A stretch of DNA of 64,000 bases, taken from assembly GCF_018742245.1 (NCBI RefSeq), contig NZ_CP036132.1:1979001-2043000 (forward strand). The letters are read 5' to 3'. Every line of letters begins with the position of its first letter. The first letter of the stretch is position 1. Of this stretch, positions 1 to 7,822 are shown piece by piece. This stretch comes from Bacillus mycoides (GTDB taxonomy: Bacteria > Bacillota > Bacilli > Bacillales > Bacillaceae_G). The notes beneath the pieces are model-generated. The model saw nothing but the letters and a program-made list of their open reading frames with translations, searched no databases and was not told where the DNA came from. A program made the translations under genes and the position numbers.

Positions 1-931
1 TTTGTACGCGGTTCTTTTGGAGGTGTATTAACGTTTTACGAATGGGAACTGTTTCAAATACAGTTAAAACAGGATGTATGTAAGCATCAAGTGGTTTGTA
101 AATGCCTTTTGTTTGATTATGAAAAATCTCTTTCGTATTTATCATTCCGATAATATCATCTTTATCCTTTTCAATAATAGGATAACGTGTATACTTTTCA
201 GTTGCAACGATTTTCATATTTTCTTCTAACGTATTTTCAGTAGATAAACAAACCATTTCAGTTCTAGGTACCATAATTTCTTTAGCAACACGATCATCAA
301 ATTCAAAAATATTATTTACATATTTATATTCGGTTTGATTAATTTCGCCGCTTTTATAGCTTTCACCTAAAATGAGTCGTAGTTCTTCTTCGGAATGAGC
401 AAGTTCATTTTCTTTTGCAGGTTCTAAACCTAATAATTTAGTGAAAAATACAGCTGAACTATTCAGTAACCAAATGAATGGATACATAATTTTATCAAAC
501 AAAATAAGCGGTTTTGCAAATTTTAATGTGATTGCTTCAGCTTTTTGGATTGCGAAAGACTTAGGAACTAACTCGCCTAATACAACATGGAAAAAAGTAA
601 TCACACTAAAAGCAATAATAAAGGATAGCGTGTTAGCCATTGTTCCAGTAATATTGATTCTTTCAAATAGTGGTCGTAATAAATGCTCTACAGTTGGTTC
701 ACCAAGCCAACCAAGTCCTAAAGAAGTGATAGTAATACCGAGCTGACAAGCAGATAAATAAACATCTAAATTAGATAAGACGCTTCTTGCAGCTAATGCT
801 TGTTTATTACCTTCATTAGCAAGCTGGTCAATTCGACTTTTTCGTACTTTTACGACAGCGAATTCTGAAGCAACGAAAAAACCAGAAATAAGGATAAGTA
901 TAAAGATGAGAAAAATATTTAATATGTCCAA
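1..931 (-). CDS. CNNM/CorC (hemolysin C-like) membrane protein, 3' end cut by window
   Basis: Reading the minus strand from a TTG at 931 gives an uninterrupted frame to base 1, so at least 310 residues are present and the C-terminus is missing. It opens with a hydrophobic helix (residues about 3-24, ending GFFVASEFAVVK) and continues as a DUF21 transmembrane domain with the family's LGLGWLGEP and VVLGELVPKS segments. Two CBS motifs follow from about residue 205 (EIMVPRTEMV, then RYPIIEKDKDD). Family members are bacterial CNNM/CorC proteins, usually linked to Mg2+ or other cation efflux. An in-frame TAA lies four codons upstream of the TTG, so the start cannot be much earlier. The strong Shine-Dalgarno lies beyond a hairpin. 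Confidence 0.85.
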   Translation of the reverse strand, partial: MDILNIFLIFILILISGFFVASEFAVVKVRKSRIDQLANEGNKQALAARSVLSNLDVYLSACQLGITITSLGLGWLGEPTVEHLLRPLFERINITGTMANTLSFIIAFSVITFFHVVLGELVPKSFAIQKAEAITLKFAKPLILFDKIMYPFIWLLNSSAVFFTKLLGLEPAKENELAHSEEELRLILGESYKSGEINQTEYKYVNNIFEFDDRVAKEIMVPRTEMVCLSTENTLEENMKIVATEKYTRYPIIEKDKDDIIGMINTKEIFHNQTKGIYKPLDAYIHPVLTVFETVPIRKTLIHLQKNRVQ

Positions 932-937
932 GTGTGT

Positions 938-963
938 TCTTTATTCCTACTTTGGAATAAAGA
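938..963 (-). promoter_or_regulatory. Hairpin between Shine-Dalgarno and TTG start of the CNNM-like gene
   Basis: A perfect 10-bp inverted repeat (TCTTTATTCC / GGAATAAAGA, 6-nt loop) lies in the leader of the minus-strand gene. The only strong ribosome site, GGAGGTGAC at 966-973 (minus strand), is on the far side of it, about 35 nt from the TTG at 931. If the hairpin forms, the effective spacing shrinks to about 11 nt. The repeat is seen directly; a role in translation is inference. Confidence 0.5.
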
Positions 964-993
964 TGTCACCTCCTGCAATTATGTTATACTTTT

Positions 994-1023
994 ATAATAA
1001 ATCCAAATGAAAAGATTAGTCAA
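994..1023 (-). promoter_or_regulatory. Candidate sigma-A promoter for the CNNM-like gene
   Basis: On the minus strand TTGACT (1018-1023) and TATTAT (994-999) are separated by 18 bp, upstream of the Shine-Dalgarno near 970. Matches to the sigma-A consensus are good, but no start site is known. Confidence 0.5.
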
Positions 1024-1098
1024 AGAAAATGGGTAAATAATGGTAGGTTTTAATAGTAGTTTTTTAATTTGCTGTTATTTTGTCCTCTATATAATAGG

Positions 1099-1135
1099 AA
1101 TAACCGTCTACTTTTAATTTAGGTAGACGGTTATT
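1099..1135 (-). terminator. Terminator-like hairpin after the permease-like gene
   Basis: A perfect 13-bp inverted repeat (AATAACCGTCTAC / GTAGACGGTTATT) lies just downstream of the minus-strand gene ending at 1141. The T-tract beyond it on the minus strand is weak, but the stem is long and stable. Confidence 0.6.
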
Positions 1136-1140
1136 CTATG

Positions 1141-2028
1141 TTATGGTTTCGAAATACTTCTAGTTAAAGTATACGTGTTCTGTTTAGCGTAGTTTGTTGT
1201 CCATAAAGCTTGGAGAAACGATAAGATGCTATATGGAATATAAAGTAGTAATAAACCAATTGTGACAACTATAGGTGCATTTTTGCCAAATTGGACGATA
1301 AATTGTAATAGTCCATTTGTATGAAAAATACATTCCATAAAAACGAATGAAAGAATAATGGAACTCAAAATAGATTTATGATTGGAAGTAAGCGCAATAA
1401 ATAACGTATCAACAAGGAAAGATGAATTTTTTATTTCGTATTCATTAGTAGTATTTAAGAACGGTAGCCATTTTTTAATTGCTTGCATAACGATTATCAT
1501 AGAAGTGCTACATATGATGATAAAAGAGGAGAAGAAAGGAAACTTTATGAATTTCGCGATGTAGAGAAGTGATAATAGGACTAAACATTGTAATATCACA
1601 GTGCCAAAAGAATACGGTATCCAGCGAAATAAAGAACTACACTTTTTTAATGAGTTTGGTGCTTTTAAAAATAGATGGCCAATCCCTAGACTTATAAAGA
1701 AACCGATTACAAGAGTGAATGTGAAACGAACGATTGATAAAAAATATATTTCCCATATGTAGGGGAACAGTGGTGACGAATGGTTAGAGGTATGTAGTAT
1801 ATTTTGTGTATGTATAAGCTGATTTGCTGAGAAAAGGATAGGTTCATGCATCCAATCAATTGTTGGAATTGAAATGGAAGAAGACTGCATTAGATTATGG
1901 AAAATACTTACAAATCCAGTTAAGTAGGAATAATTATGTGTAATGAATAATGCTGGAAGAGGACTTATGACAAAAATAATCAAAACACCGGCTATAAATT
2001 TACATATATGTGAGCGCAATAAGGACAT
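1141..2028 (-). CDS. Multi-pass membrane protein resembling an ABC transporter permease subunit
   Basis: This 295-aa hydrophobic protein starts at an ATG preceded by AGGTGATTGA. Membrane segments are visible near residues 12-30, 95-117, 135-158, 165-185 and 225-285. The hydrophobic pattern and the C-terminal FGKNAPIVVTIGLLLLYIPYSIL segment recall binding-protein-dependent (oligopeptide-type) permeases, but I cannot point to a clean EAA loop. No ATPase or binding-protein gene is adjacent. The nearby hairpin at 1099-1135 suggests a single-gene transcript. Treat the transporter role as a tentative family guess; a multi-pass membrane protein is certain. Confidence 0.65.
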   Translation of the reverse strand: MSLLRSHICKFIAGVLIIFVISPLPALFITHNYSYLTGFVSIFHNLMQSSSISIPTIDWMHEPILFSANQLIHTQNILHTSNHSSPLFPYIWEIYFLSIVRFTFTLVIGFFISLGIGHLFLKAPNSLKKCSSLFRWIPYSFGTVILQCLVLLSLLYIAKFIKFPFFSSFIIICSTSMIIVMQAIKKWLPFLNTTNEYEIKNSSFLVDTLFIALTSNHKSILSSIILSFVFMECIFHTNGLLQFIVQFGKNAPIVVTIGLLLLYIPYSILSFLQALWTTNYAKQNTYTLTRSISKP

Positions 2029-2144
2029 TCAATCACCTACTCTTTGAATATTCAGAAAATTCTTGTTCTTATTTTAGCTTTTTTCGGATAAAGTTACAAC
2101 ACATTTTTCTCGAAGTAAGTTAGAGAGAATATACTATACTGAGA

Positions 2145-2299
2145 TTATCCCACTTTAACGAGCAGTAGACTCCACCTCAAAATTCGGCGAATGCGTAGAA
2201 GTTAGGTGGGGAGATCAACTGCCTATAAAAGCCCGATTGGTGAAGGCTAATAATAAATGGGGTGGAAAAATCCCCACTTATTAAAGTTTCACTTTAAAC
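2145..2299 (+). repeat. bcr1-like B. cereus-group repeat, copy 1 (about 155 bp)
   Basis: The segment TTATCC...TTTAAAC resembles the segment at 54466-54608 in inverted orientation: both carry the GGCGAATGCG, AAGTTAGGTGGG, AAAAGCCCG, AAGGCTAAT/AGGGCTAAT and ATTAAAGTTTCA blocks. It contains several self-complementary arms, including CCACCT/AGGTGG and a hairpin pairing the GGGGTGG and CCCCAC blocks near 2260-2280. Length and content match what I know of bcr1, a non-coding, probably mobile element limited to the B. cereus group and transcribed as structured RNA. The exact name needs a database comparison. No ORF was found in it. Confidence 0.7.
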
Positions 2300-2434
2300 A
2301 AGTGTAGGATTAATGAATAAATTATGACGGAAAAATGAATAATTTTCAGAAAAATAAAATAATATATTTATTTTTTTCTGAAAATATAATATAGTTATGG
2401 CACAGAAAGTATTTTAGCATAAGGAGGCTTTTTT
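2300..2434 (+). promoter_or_regulatory. Promoter region of the CBS/ACT gene with two CodY-like boxes
   Basis: The 15-mer at 2341-2355 matches the CodY consensus AATTTTCWGAAAATT at 14 of 15 positions. A second at 2372-2386 matches at 12 of 15, centred 31 bp (about three helical turns) away. A perfect TATAAT (2385-2390) overlaps the second box; the -35 is poor. CodY binding here would be expected to repress. The boxes are seen; regulation is inference. The ribosome site AAGGAGG lies just before 2435. Confidence 0.5.
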
Positions 2435-3082
2435 ATGAGGATTAAAGGGAATTATGTGCCAAAGAGGGAAGTTTTGTTTTGCTCAAGTTCAATTACGATA
2501 GGGGAAACGCTGGAGCATTTAAATAAAACGGGGTATCGTTGTGTACCAGTTTTAGATGAAAAAAAAGAGAAGTTTTTAGGGAATGTATACAAAGTAGATA
2601 TTTTAGAATATAAAGGTTCACTTGAAGATAATGTATTACAATTATTGAACGATAAAAATGGGTACGTGAGAGAAGACTCTTCCTTCTTTAAAGTATTTTT
2701 TACAATTAAAAAACTACCGTATTTATCAGTAGTTGATGAAAAAGGGGTCTTCCTTGGTATTTTAACTCATAAAAAAGTTTTTGAACTATTAGAAGATGCA
2801 TGGGGAGTCCATTCTAGTAAATATTCTGTCATGATTGGAACACAAGATTATAATGGGGCCATTCAAAAATTATCGACAGTGCTAAAGAAATACACTGGTA
2901 TTCAAAGCTTAATGACTTTTGATAATGATGCTTTATTAGTACGTAGAATTATGTTTACATTGGGAGAAGAGTTTGAAGATAGTGAATTAGAAACATTGCT
3001 GAAGGATTTAGAAGATCATGGATTTAGAGTTGTGTATGTTGAAGAGATGAAGAATCCACGTGAAGTTGAAACGATAGAGTAA
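2435..3082 (+). CDS. cbpA: CBS-pair plus ACT-like protein, cyclic di-AMP-binding CbpA type
   Basis: The 215-aa protein has a tandem CBS pair at residues about 1-125 (first motif YRCVPVLDEKKEKFLGNVYK, second PYLSVVDEKGVFLGILTHKK), followed by an ACT-like domain at about 130-210 with a YTGIQSLMTF strand. No membrane segment is present, so it should be cytosolic. Proteins of this build include the c-di-AMP-binding CbpA proteins of Listeria and Bacillus, which report osmotic and nucleotide status to partner enzymes or transporters. The symbol is therefore a family-level proposal; an AcuB-like protein is the alternative. It has its own promoter with CodY-like boxes and its own terminator. Confidence 0.75.
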   Translation: MRIKGNYVPKREVLFCSSSITIGETLEHLNKTGYRCVPVLDEKKEKFLGNVYKVDILEYKGSLEDNVLQLLNDKNGYVREDSSFFKVFFTIKKLPYLSVVDEKGVFLGILTHKKVFELLEDAWGVHSSKYSVMIGTQDYNGAIQKLSTVLKKYTGIQSLMTFDNDALLVRRIMFTLGEEFEDSELETLLKDLEDHGFRVVYVEEMKNPREVETIE

Positions 3083-3088
3083 CAAGTA

Positions 3089-3120
3089 AAAGCCATCTTA
3101 TTTTTTGATGGCTTTCACTT
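3089..3120 (+). terminator. Intrinsic terminator after the CBS/ACT gene
   Basis: AAAGCCATC (3089-3097) pairs perfectly with GATGGCTTT (3107-3115), followed by a T-rich stretch, seven bases after the stop codon. Confidence 0.8.
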
Positions 3121-3497
3121 TCTTTCACATAAAAATATTCAAATATAATAAAATATAAAAATCGTAAATCTCTAAAAAAATTTGTGTAATAGAATAAATA
3201 AAGGAGGTATGTGTGGATAATTTTGATTTTCGAAAAATTCTATTTAAAAATATGTTTTTATTTTTCAGCCAAATATGTTACTATATGTGTGATAAAAACA
3301 AAGAGGTCTGACAACTGAACTCCACGTTATAACACTCTAATGACTTAAATATTCAAAAAAATCAAAATCTATAATTTGGAGTAATTAAAAGGGGAATGGA
3401 GAAATTATGGAGAAAGACATTGCTTTGTAAGGGGCATATTTTATGATTATGAACAGAGAGGAGGATGCATAGCATATTGTGAGAATAGAGAAAAACA
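3121..3497 (+). promoter_or_regulatory. Long brnQ leader with possible CodY boxes
   Basis: This 377-bp stretch precedes brnQ. Candidate CodY boxes are 3225-3239 (12 of 15 matches) and 3260-3274 (11 of 15); CodY control of branched-chain amino acid uptake is well established in low-GC Gram-positives. It also holds a strong Shine-Dalgarno AAGGAGG at 3201-3207 followed by a short reading frame, and two very short frames with ATG starts at 3408 (7 codons) and near 3442. No recognisable riboswitch or T-box core was seen. Confidence 0.4.
3213..3311 (+). CDS. Possible 32-aa small protein or leader peptide upstream of brnQ
   Basis: A GTG at 3213 lies 5 nt after a near-perfect Shine-Dalgarno (AAAGGAGG) and opens a 32-codon frame ending in TGA. 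The predicted peptide is hydrophobic and aromatic (Phe, Ile, Leu, Tyr rich) with no recognised family. An overlapping alternative from the GTG at 3211 has 36 codons and six isoleucines. A true small gene, a leader peptide, or chance are all possible. The CodY-like box at 3225-3239 lies inside it. Confidence 0.25.
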   Translation: MDNFDFRKILFKNMFLFFSQICYYMCDKNKEV

Positions 3498-4862
3498 ATG
3501 AAAAAGTGCTATGCAAATGAAAGAATGAAGGGACGATTAAGGCCAGGTGATACGCTAGCAATCGGTTTAATGTTATTTGCATTATTTTTAGGAGCAGGAA
3601 ATTTAATTTTTCCACCAGTTTTAGGTCAACAAGCAGGAGAAAATGTTTGGATTGCTACAATTGGATTCCTTGTAACGGGAGTCGGACTTCCCCTATTAGC
3701 TGTCACAGCTGTCGCGTTTGTAGAGGGGGACTTGAAAGCGCTATCTTCTAGAGTTCACCCTATATTTGCGTTTGTTTTTCCACTGGTTAGTTATTTAGCA
3801 ATTGGACCATTCTTTGCGATCCCGCGTACTGGAGCTGTTTCATTTGAAATGGGAATGAAGCCGTTTTTATCAGAAGCAATGGTTTCAGAATGGTACATGC
3901 TATTCCTTTACACTATAGTTTTCTTCGGAATAACGTGGTATTTATCATTAAATCCATCTAAATTAGTTGATTGGTTTGGAAAGTTTCTCACACCGTTGTT
4001 AGTATTAATTGTTGCTGTTATTGTCGGAAAGGCAATTATTGATCCGATTGGAACACCTGCTGCACCACTCGCTGCTTATAAAGAAAATGCTTTCTTTGGT
4101 GGGTTTATTCAAGGGTATTTAACGATGGATGCAATTAGTGCTCTTGTATTTGGAATTGTTGTTGTACAAGTTATTCGCTCAAAAGGAATAAAAGAGAGCG
4201 GACAAATCGCAAAAATAACAGTCGTATCAGGAGTAATTGCTGTAATAGGTTTAACGTTAATATATTTATCACTTGCTTATCTAGGTTCAACGAGTACATC
4301 ACTTGGTGTTTCAGAGAACGGTGGTCTTATTTTAACGAATGTTGTAAATGAGTTGTATGGAACGAGTGGGAAAATTTTATTAGGACTTGTTATTACACTT
4401 GCTTGTTTAACGACTTCGGTTGGATTAGCATCTGCCTGTGCAGGGTTCTTTTCAAACTTATTCCCGAAATTTTCACATAAAACGATTGTAACAATAGTAT
4501 GTGTATTTAGTTTAATTGTATCTAACTTAGGATTGACACAATTAATCGCAGTAACTTTACCAGTGTTAATGATCATTTATCCAGTTGCAATTGTATTAAT
4601 TGTACTTTCGTATTTCCATAAATGGATTGGAAAGCGTAATACAATTTATATTGGTGCAATATTAGGTGCATTGTCGATTAGTTTATTTAATGGCTTAGAA
4701 AGTGCGAACATAAAAATTGACGCAATTTCAAATGTACTACAAATGTTACCATTATATAAAGAAGGAATAGGATGGTTAATCCCAGCATGTATTGGCGGGG
4801 TTCTCGGTTTCTTCTTCTATAAATCAAATGAATCAAGTGAGTTACAAAAGAAAGGTGCCTAG
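3498..4862 (+). CDS. brnQ: Branched-chain amino acid transport system II carrier protein (LIVCS family)
   Basis: This 454-aa protein has about twelve membrane segments and the family's N-terminal signature LFALFLGAGNLIFPP (residues about 27-41). It carries Leu, Ile and Val across the cytoplasmic membrane with Na+ or H+. The length is typical of BrnQ. The given ATG has a weak ribosome site; the next in-frame ATG at 3525 (MKGRLRPGD) aligns better with most BrnQ N-termini, so the start may be nine codons later. It stands alone between two terminators. Possible CodY boxes in the leader fit its role. Confidence 0.9.
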   Translation: MKKCYANERMKGRLRPGDTLAIGLMLFALFLGAGNLIFPPVLGQQAGENVWIATIGFLVTGVGLPLLAVTAVAFVEGDLKALSSRVHPIFAFVFPLVSYLAIGPFFAIPRTGAVSFEMGMKPFLSEAMVSEWYMLFLYTIVFFGITWYLSLNPSKLVDWFGKFLTPLLVLIVAVIVGKAIIDPIGTPAAPLAAYKENAFFGGFIQGYLTMDAISALVFGIVVVQVIRSKGIKESGQIAKITVVSGVIAVIGLTLIYLSLAYLGSTSTSLGVSENGGLILTNVVNELYGTSGKILLGLVITLACLTTSVGLASACAGFFSNLFPKFSHKTIVTIVCVFSLIVSNLGLTQLIAVTLPVLMIIYPVAIVLIVLSYFHKWIGKRNTIYIGAILGALSISLFNGLESANIKIDAISNVLQMLPLYKEGIGWLIPACIGGVLGFFFYKSNESSELQKKGA

Positions 4863-4878
4863 GCGCCTTTCTTTTTTT
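4850..4878 (+). terminator. Intrinsic terminator overlapping the end of brnQ
   Basis: GAAAGGTGCCT pairs with AGGCGCCTTTC (one G-U pair) followed by seven T residues; the left arm contains the last brnQ codons. Confidence 0.85.
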
Positions 4879-4928
4879 GAAGGGGATTTTTATGTTTTGT
4901 CTAAGTAATAATTGGGAGGATTGATAAA

Positions 4929-5258
4929 ATGGCTAGTTTTGAAGATTTTTTAACTTTGGATTTGCGTATTGGGACGGTAAGAAAGGCGGAGGAATTTAAA
5001 GAAGCAAGGATTCCTGCAATTAAGTTAGAGATTGATTTTGGAGAGTTAGGGGTTAAGCAATCAAGTGCTCAAATTACGAAAAGATACAATCCAGAAGATT
5101 TAATCGGTCAACAAGTCGTTGCTATAGTGAATTTCCCGCCAAAGCGTGTGGCAGGATTTAAATCGGAAGTACTTGTACTTGGCGGAGTTCCTGAAGCTGA
5201 CGATGTTGTTTTACTTCAGCCTAATATGGAACTACCGAATGGAACGAAAATTAGTTAG
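4929..5258 (+). CDS. csaA: CsaA-type tRNA-binding-domain chaperone
   Basis: The 109-aa protein is one OB-fold tRNA-binding domain, with the CsaA features DLRIGTV near the N-terminus, KLEIDFGELGVKQSSAQIT, and a C-terminal half with VVAIVNFPPKRVAGFKSE. CsaA is a small homodimeric cytosolic protein with chaperone and export-related activity in B. subtilis. The length matches the family (about 110 aa). The ATG follows GGGAGGATTGATAAA. It lies about 20 bp before the next gene on the same strand, with no terminator between them, so co-transcription is likely. Confidence 0.9.
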   Translation: MASFEDFLTLDLRIGTVRKAEEFKEARIPAIKLEIDFGELGVKQSSAQITKRYNPEDLIGQQVVAIVNFPPKRVAGFKSEVLVLGGVPEADDVVLLQPNMELPNGTKIS

Positions 5259-5277
5259 TGTGAAGGTAGGTGTTAAT

Positions 5278-5805
5278 TTGGATATCGGACGAGAATATTT
5301 AAAATGTGCAATTTCGAATTTTAAAGCAACACAAAACCAAGGAGAACGAGTACTTTCTCAATTATCTTATGAACAGATAATGTGGTCTTCTCATGAGGAG
5401 GCAAATAGTATTGCGATTATTATTAAGCATTTACATGGTAATATGCGTTCAAGATGGACAGATTTTTTAACGTCTGATGGTGAAAAAATAAATCGTAACC
5501 GAGATGGTGAATTTGAAGGCGGCTACAATTCAAAACAAGAAGCTCTTGCTGCGTGGCAAGAAGGGTGGGATTATGTTTTTCGAGCTTTGGATAATGTAAC
5601 GCCAGAGAAGGTTTTGCAGAAAGTATACATTCGCGGAGAAGAGCACACTGTAATGCAAGCGATCGAAAGGCAAATTTCTCATTATGCTTTACATATTGGA
5701 CAGATCATTTACATTGGTAAAATGTTAAAAGAAAATGATTGGGAATGTTTAAGTATTCCTAGAAGTCAGTCTACTAGTTATTTACAGAAAAAACGTTCAA
5801 CGTAA
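5278..5805 (+). CDS. DinB-like / DUF1572 family protein
   Basis: I place the start at the TTG at 5278, because AAGGTAGGTG sits 5 nt upstream and the longer frame back to 5146 would overlap csaA; a GTG at 5260 is an alternative. The 175-aa product is a four-helix-bundle protein of the DinB superfamily: SHEEANSIAIIIKHLHGNMRSRW supplies the first metal-site His region and ISHYALHIGQIIYIGK the C-terminal His pair. Members bind a divalent metal; some are thiol transferases, but the role here is unknown. Its 3' end overlaps the convergent small membrane protein gene by 28 bp. Confidence 0.8.
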   Translation: MDIGREYLKCAISNFKATQNQGERVLSQLSYEQIMWSSHEEANSIAIIIKHLHGNMRSRWTDFLTSDGEKINRNRDGEFEGGYNSKQEALAAWQEGWDYVFRALDNVTPEKVLQKVYIRGEEHTVMQAIERQISHYALHIGQIIYIGKMLKENDWECLSIPRSQSTSYLQKKRST

Positions 5806-6083
5806 TAATATGAAAGAAACCGATATAAAATAGGAAGCAAAAAAATAAGCCAAACGATAGATGGCTCGGTGAACATTAGAATGCTACCCGCAATAAGCCC
5901 ATATATAATAAGAAAGAAACCAAAGAGTGTATTTATAGGAATAAAACGTGAGACAAATAATTGCTGATTTTTGAAACAAGTGTTGTGAAATAAATAAAAG
6001 CGGAAATGCCATGTAGAGGTAATAAGATCTTTCTTTCTCGCTATTCTTTTTTTACATTTATGACAGATAAATGGTGGCTGCAT
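5778..6083 (-). CDS. Small zinc-ribbon membrane protein
   Basis: The start is taken at the ATG at 6083 (MQPPFICHKCKKRI), because GGAGTG lies 7 nt upstream; the ATG five codons earlier lacks a site. The 101-aa product has an N-terminal CHKC motif with a later HNTC, which could bind zinc, then two membrane helices (about 53-72 and 76-94). No family is recognised. It follows the gene at 6088-6393 closely on the same strand, and the upstream stop overlaps its ribosome site, so the two are probably translationally coupled. Confidence 0.6.
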   Translation of the reverse strand: MQPPFICHKCKKRIARKKDLITSTWHFRFYLFHNTCFKNQQLFVSRFIPINTLFGFFLIIYGLIAGSILMFTEPSIVWLIFLLPILYRFLSYYYVERFFCK

Positions 6084-6087
6084 TTCG

Positions 6088-6393
6088 TTACACTCCATTT
6101 TTGGAATTCATTAGTTTCATAACAATTTGAGACAAAATTAAGTACAAAGTGTATACCCCTATATACGCTCCTGCAAGTAGAAAAAATGGATTTAGTAAAA
6201 TTCCATGAATGCTTGTCATGAAAACTAAATTTTGTATTAAAACATCATATATATTAATAGAAATAATTGTCCCGAGTACATACAGTGCTAAGTATGCGAA
6301 AATATGTAGCGTAATACGAATTTTAGGATGTAAAGCAAACAAATAAAAAATAAATGATAAGACGATTGGTAATGTTCCTATTAGTAGCTTCAA
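6088..6393 (-). CDS. Small hypothetical membrane protein with three or four helices
   Basis: A TTG start at 6393 is supported by GAGGTG seven bases upstream. The 101-aa product is nearly all membrane helices (about 4-22, 28-48, 52-66, 68-92), ending in a short basic tail. I do not recognise the family. It is the first gene of a two-gene minus-strand unit with the zinc-ribbon protein and diverges from spoIIP. Confidence 0.6.
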   Translation of the reverse strand: MKLLIGTLPIVLSFIFYLFALHPKIRITLHIFAYLALYVLGTIISINIYDVLIQNLVFMTSIHGILLNPFFLLAGAYIGVYTLYLILSQIVMKLMNSKNGV

Positions 6394-6433
6394 TTCATTT
6401 CACCTCATTAACAATATAGCCGGAATTTAAGCG

Positions 6434-6462
6434 GTCTATTCTCTAGAGCTTGTACATAACTT
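6434..6462 (+). promoter_or_regulatory. Candidate sigma-E promoter of the first spoIIP
   Basis: GTCTATT (6434-6440) and CATAACTT (6455-6462) are spaced 14 bp apart, resembling the mother-cell sigma-E pattern ATATT-N13/14-CATACAnT. The same spacing and a shared CTTGTACATA core recur before the second spoIIP. In B. subtilis spoIIP is sigma-E dependent. Confidence 0.5.
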
Positions 6463-6482
6463 GAAATAGAGAGGGTGATAGT

Positions 6483-7637
6483 ATGAATCGAGGCTTTTTT
6501 TACGTGAAATTAACAAGTGTACGCAAGTTAATTATATTTGTTATTACTACGGTATTAGCGACTTTCTTTCTTATTAGTATAATGGTAACTTCCATGAAAG
6601 AGACAAAGTCAACGTATTTATATAATTGGTTAAATGAGTTATCAATGAATGGTTACATGTACGTTATTGGGAAAGAGAATCATTATTTTACACAGGAGTA
6701 CCGGAATTTGAATCAAGACTTTTCTATTTCTTCATTCCTCTTTTCGATGGCTACGAATATTCGTTTTGATGATGTACGTAGTTTTGTCGGAAAGGAGCTT
6801 CCGGGATTTGGAAAGTATGATACAGAAATCGTTATAGCAGGTGAAGGAACAAATTACTCCAACTTACCGATAGAGTCGAGTGTCCCTCTTGAAGAAGTAG
6901 TGAAGGAACGGACTGGAGAAGCTGGACAAGTTCCTAAGCCTGATCCGAATAAAGAGAAGAAACAACCATCTCAAACGACGGGAAAAAGGCAAGTTGCATT
7001 TATTTATCATTCACATAGCTGGGAATCTTATTTGCCGCTACTCAACTTAACGAATGATCCAAATCCAAATAAAGCAACGAGTTCTGTCACGAATATTTCA
7101 ATAGTTGGCGATCGATTGCGTGAACAGTTAGAAAGTGAAGGGATCGGTGCTACTAACGATAAAACGGATGTTGGTCAAAAATTAATAAGTAAAGGATTAA
7201 ACAGTAATAGTTCTTATAAACTATCACGAGAAATTGTACAAGAAGCGATGGCTGGTAATAAAGAACTCCAATATTTTTTCGATTTGCACCGTGATAGTGC
7301 ACGGAAAAATGTCACGACAAAAACAATTGGAGATAAATCATATGCAAAGCTTGCTTTTGTAATTGGGAAAGGAAATAAAAATTATGAAAAGAACTTACAA
7401 TTAGCAACAGCTCTTCATGAGGAAATTAATAAGAAATATCCAGGAGTGAGCCGTGGTGTAATTCAAAAAGGGTTTCAAACAGGAAATGGAGTCTATAATC
7501 AAGACTTATCGGGACAAGCGATTTTAATTGAAGTTGGTGGTGTAGATAATACAGATGAAGAATTAAATAGATCGATTGATGTTCTTGCTAAAGCATTTGG
7601 AGGGTATTTTTGGCAAGCGGAAAAAGTGAATGGATAA
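6483..7637 (+). CDS. spoIIP: Stage II sporulation protein P, peptidoglycan amidase (paralog 1)
   Basis: This 384-aa protein has a membrane anchor at about residues 15-35 and an extracytoplasmic region with the SpoIIP C-terminal amidase domain. Visible signatures are IYHSHSWESYLPLL (about 177-190), FDLHRDSARK and LIEVGGVDNTDEEL near the end. SpoIIP is an N-acetylmuramoyl-L-alanine amidase and endopeptidase that works with SpoIID and SpoIIM to thin septal wall and drive engulfment. The ATG follows GAGGGTGATAGT. A paralog with the same domain plan lies 6 kb downstream. The B. subtilis partner gpr is not adjacent. Confidence 0.9.
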   Translation: MNRGFFYVKLTSVRKLIIFVITTVLATFFLISIMVTSMKETKSTYLYNWLNELSMNGYMYVIGKENHYFTQEYRNLNQDFSISSFLFSMATNIRFDDVRSFVGKELPGFGKYDTEIVIAGEGTNYSNLPIESSVPLEEVVKERTGEAGQVPKPDPNKEKKQPSQTTGKRQVAFIYHSHSWESYLPLLNLTNDPNPNKATSSVTNISIVGDRLREQLESEGIGATNDKTDVGQKLISKGLNSNSSYKLSREIVQEAMAGNKELQYFFDLHRDSARKNVTTKTIGDKSYAKLAFVIGKGNKNYEKNLQLATALHEEINKKYPGVSRGVIQKGFQTGNGVYNQDLSGQAILIEVGGVDNTDEELNRSIDVLAKAFGGYFWQAEKVNG

Positions 7638-7686
7638 AGTGGGAATTTAATTAGCTCTCATCAATCGGGATACCTGTTAATACGGG

Positions 7687-7718
7687 AAACACGTAAGCGA
7701 GAAGCTTACGTGTTTTTT
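7687..7718 (+). terminator. Intrinsic terminator after spoIIP paralog 1
   Basis: AACACGTAAGC pairs with GCTTACGTGTT around a 4-nt loop, followed by a T-run. Confidence 0.85.
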
Positions 7719-7822
7719 ATTCATAATCTATAGGTAGAAAGACATGTCACAGTATAGACATAATTACCTATTATTATAGTAATATCGAAATTTGTCTATT
7801 TATAGTAAGAAATTTAGAAAGG

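Noticed and set aside
441..746. Plus-strand 101-aa ORF at the left edge
   Set aside because: It lies antisense to the CNNM-like gene, whose minus-strand translation shows clear DUF21 and CBS motifs.
5146..5277. N-terminal extension of the DinB-like frame into csaA
   Set aside because: It overlaps csaA by over 100 bp, and a good Shine-Dalgarno supports the later TTG start.
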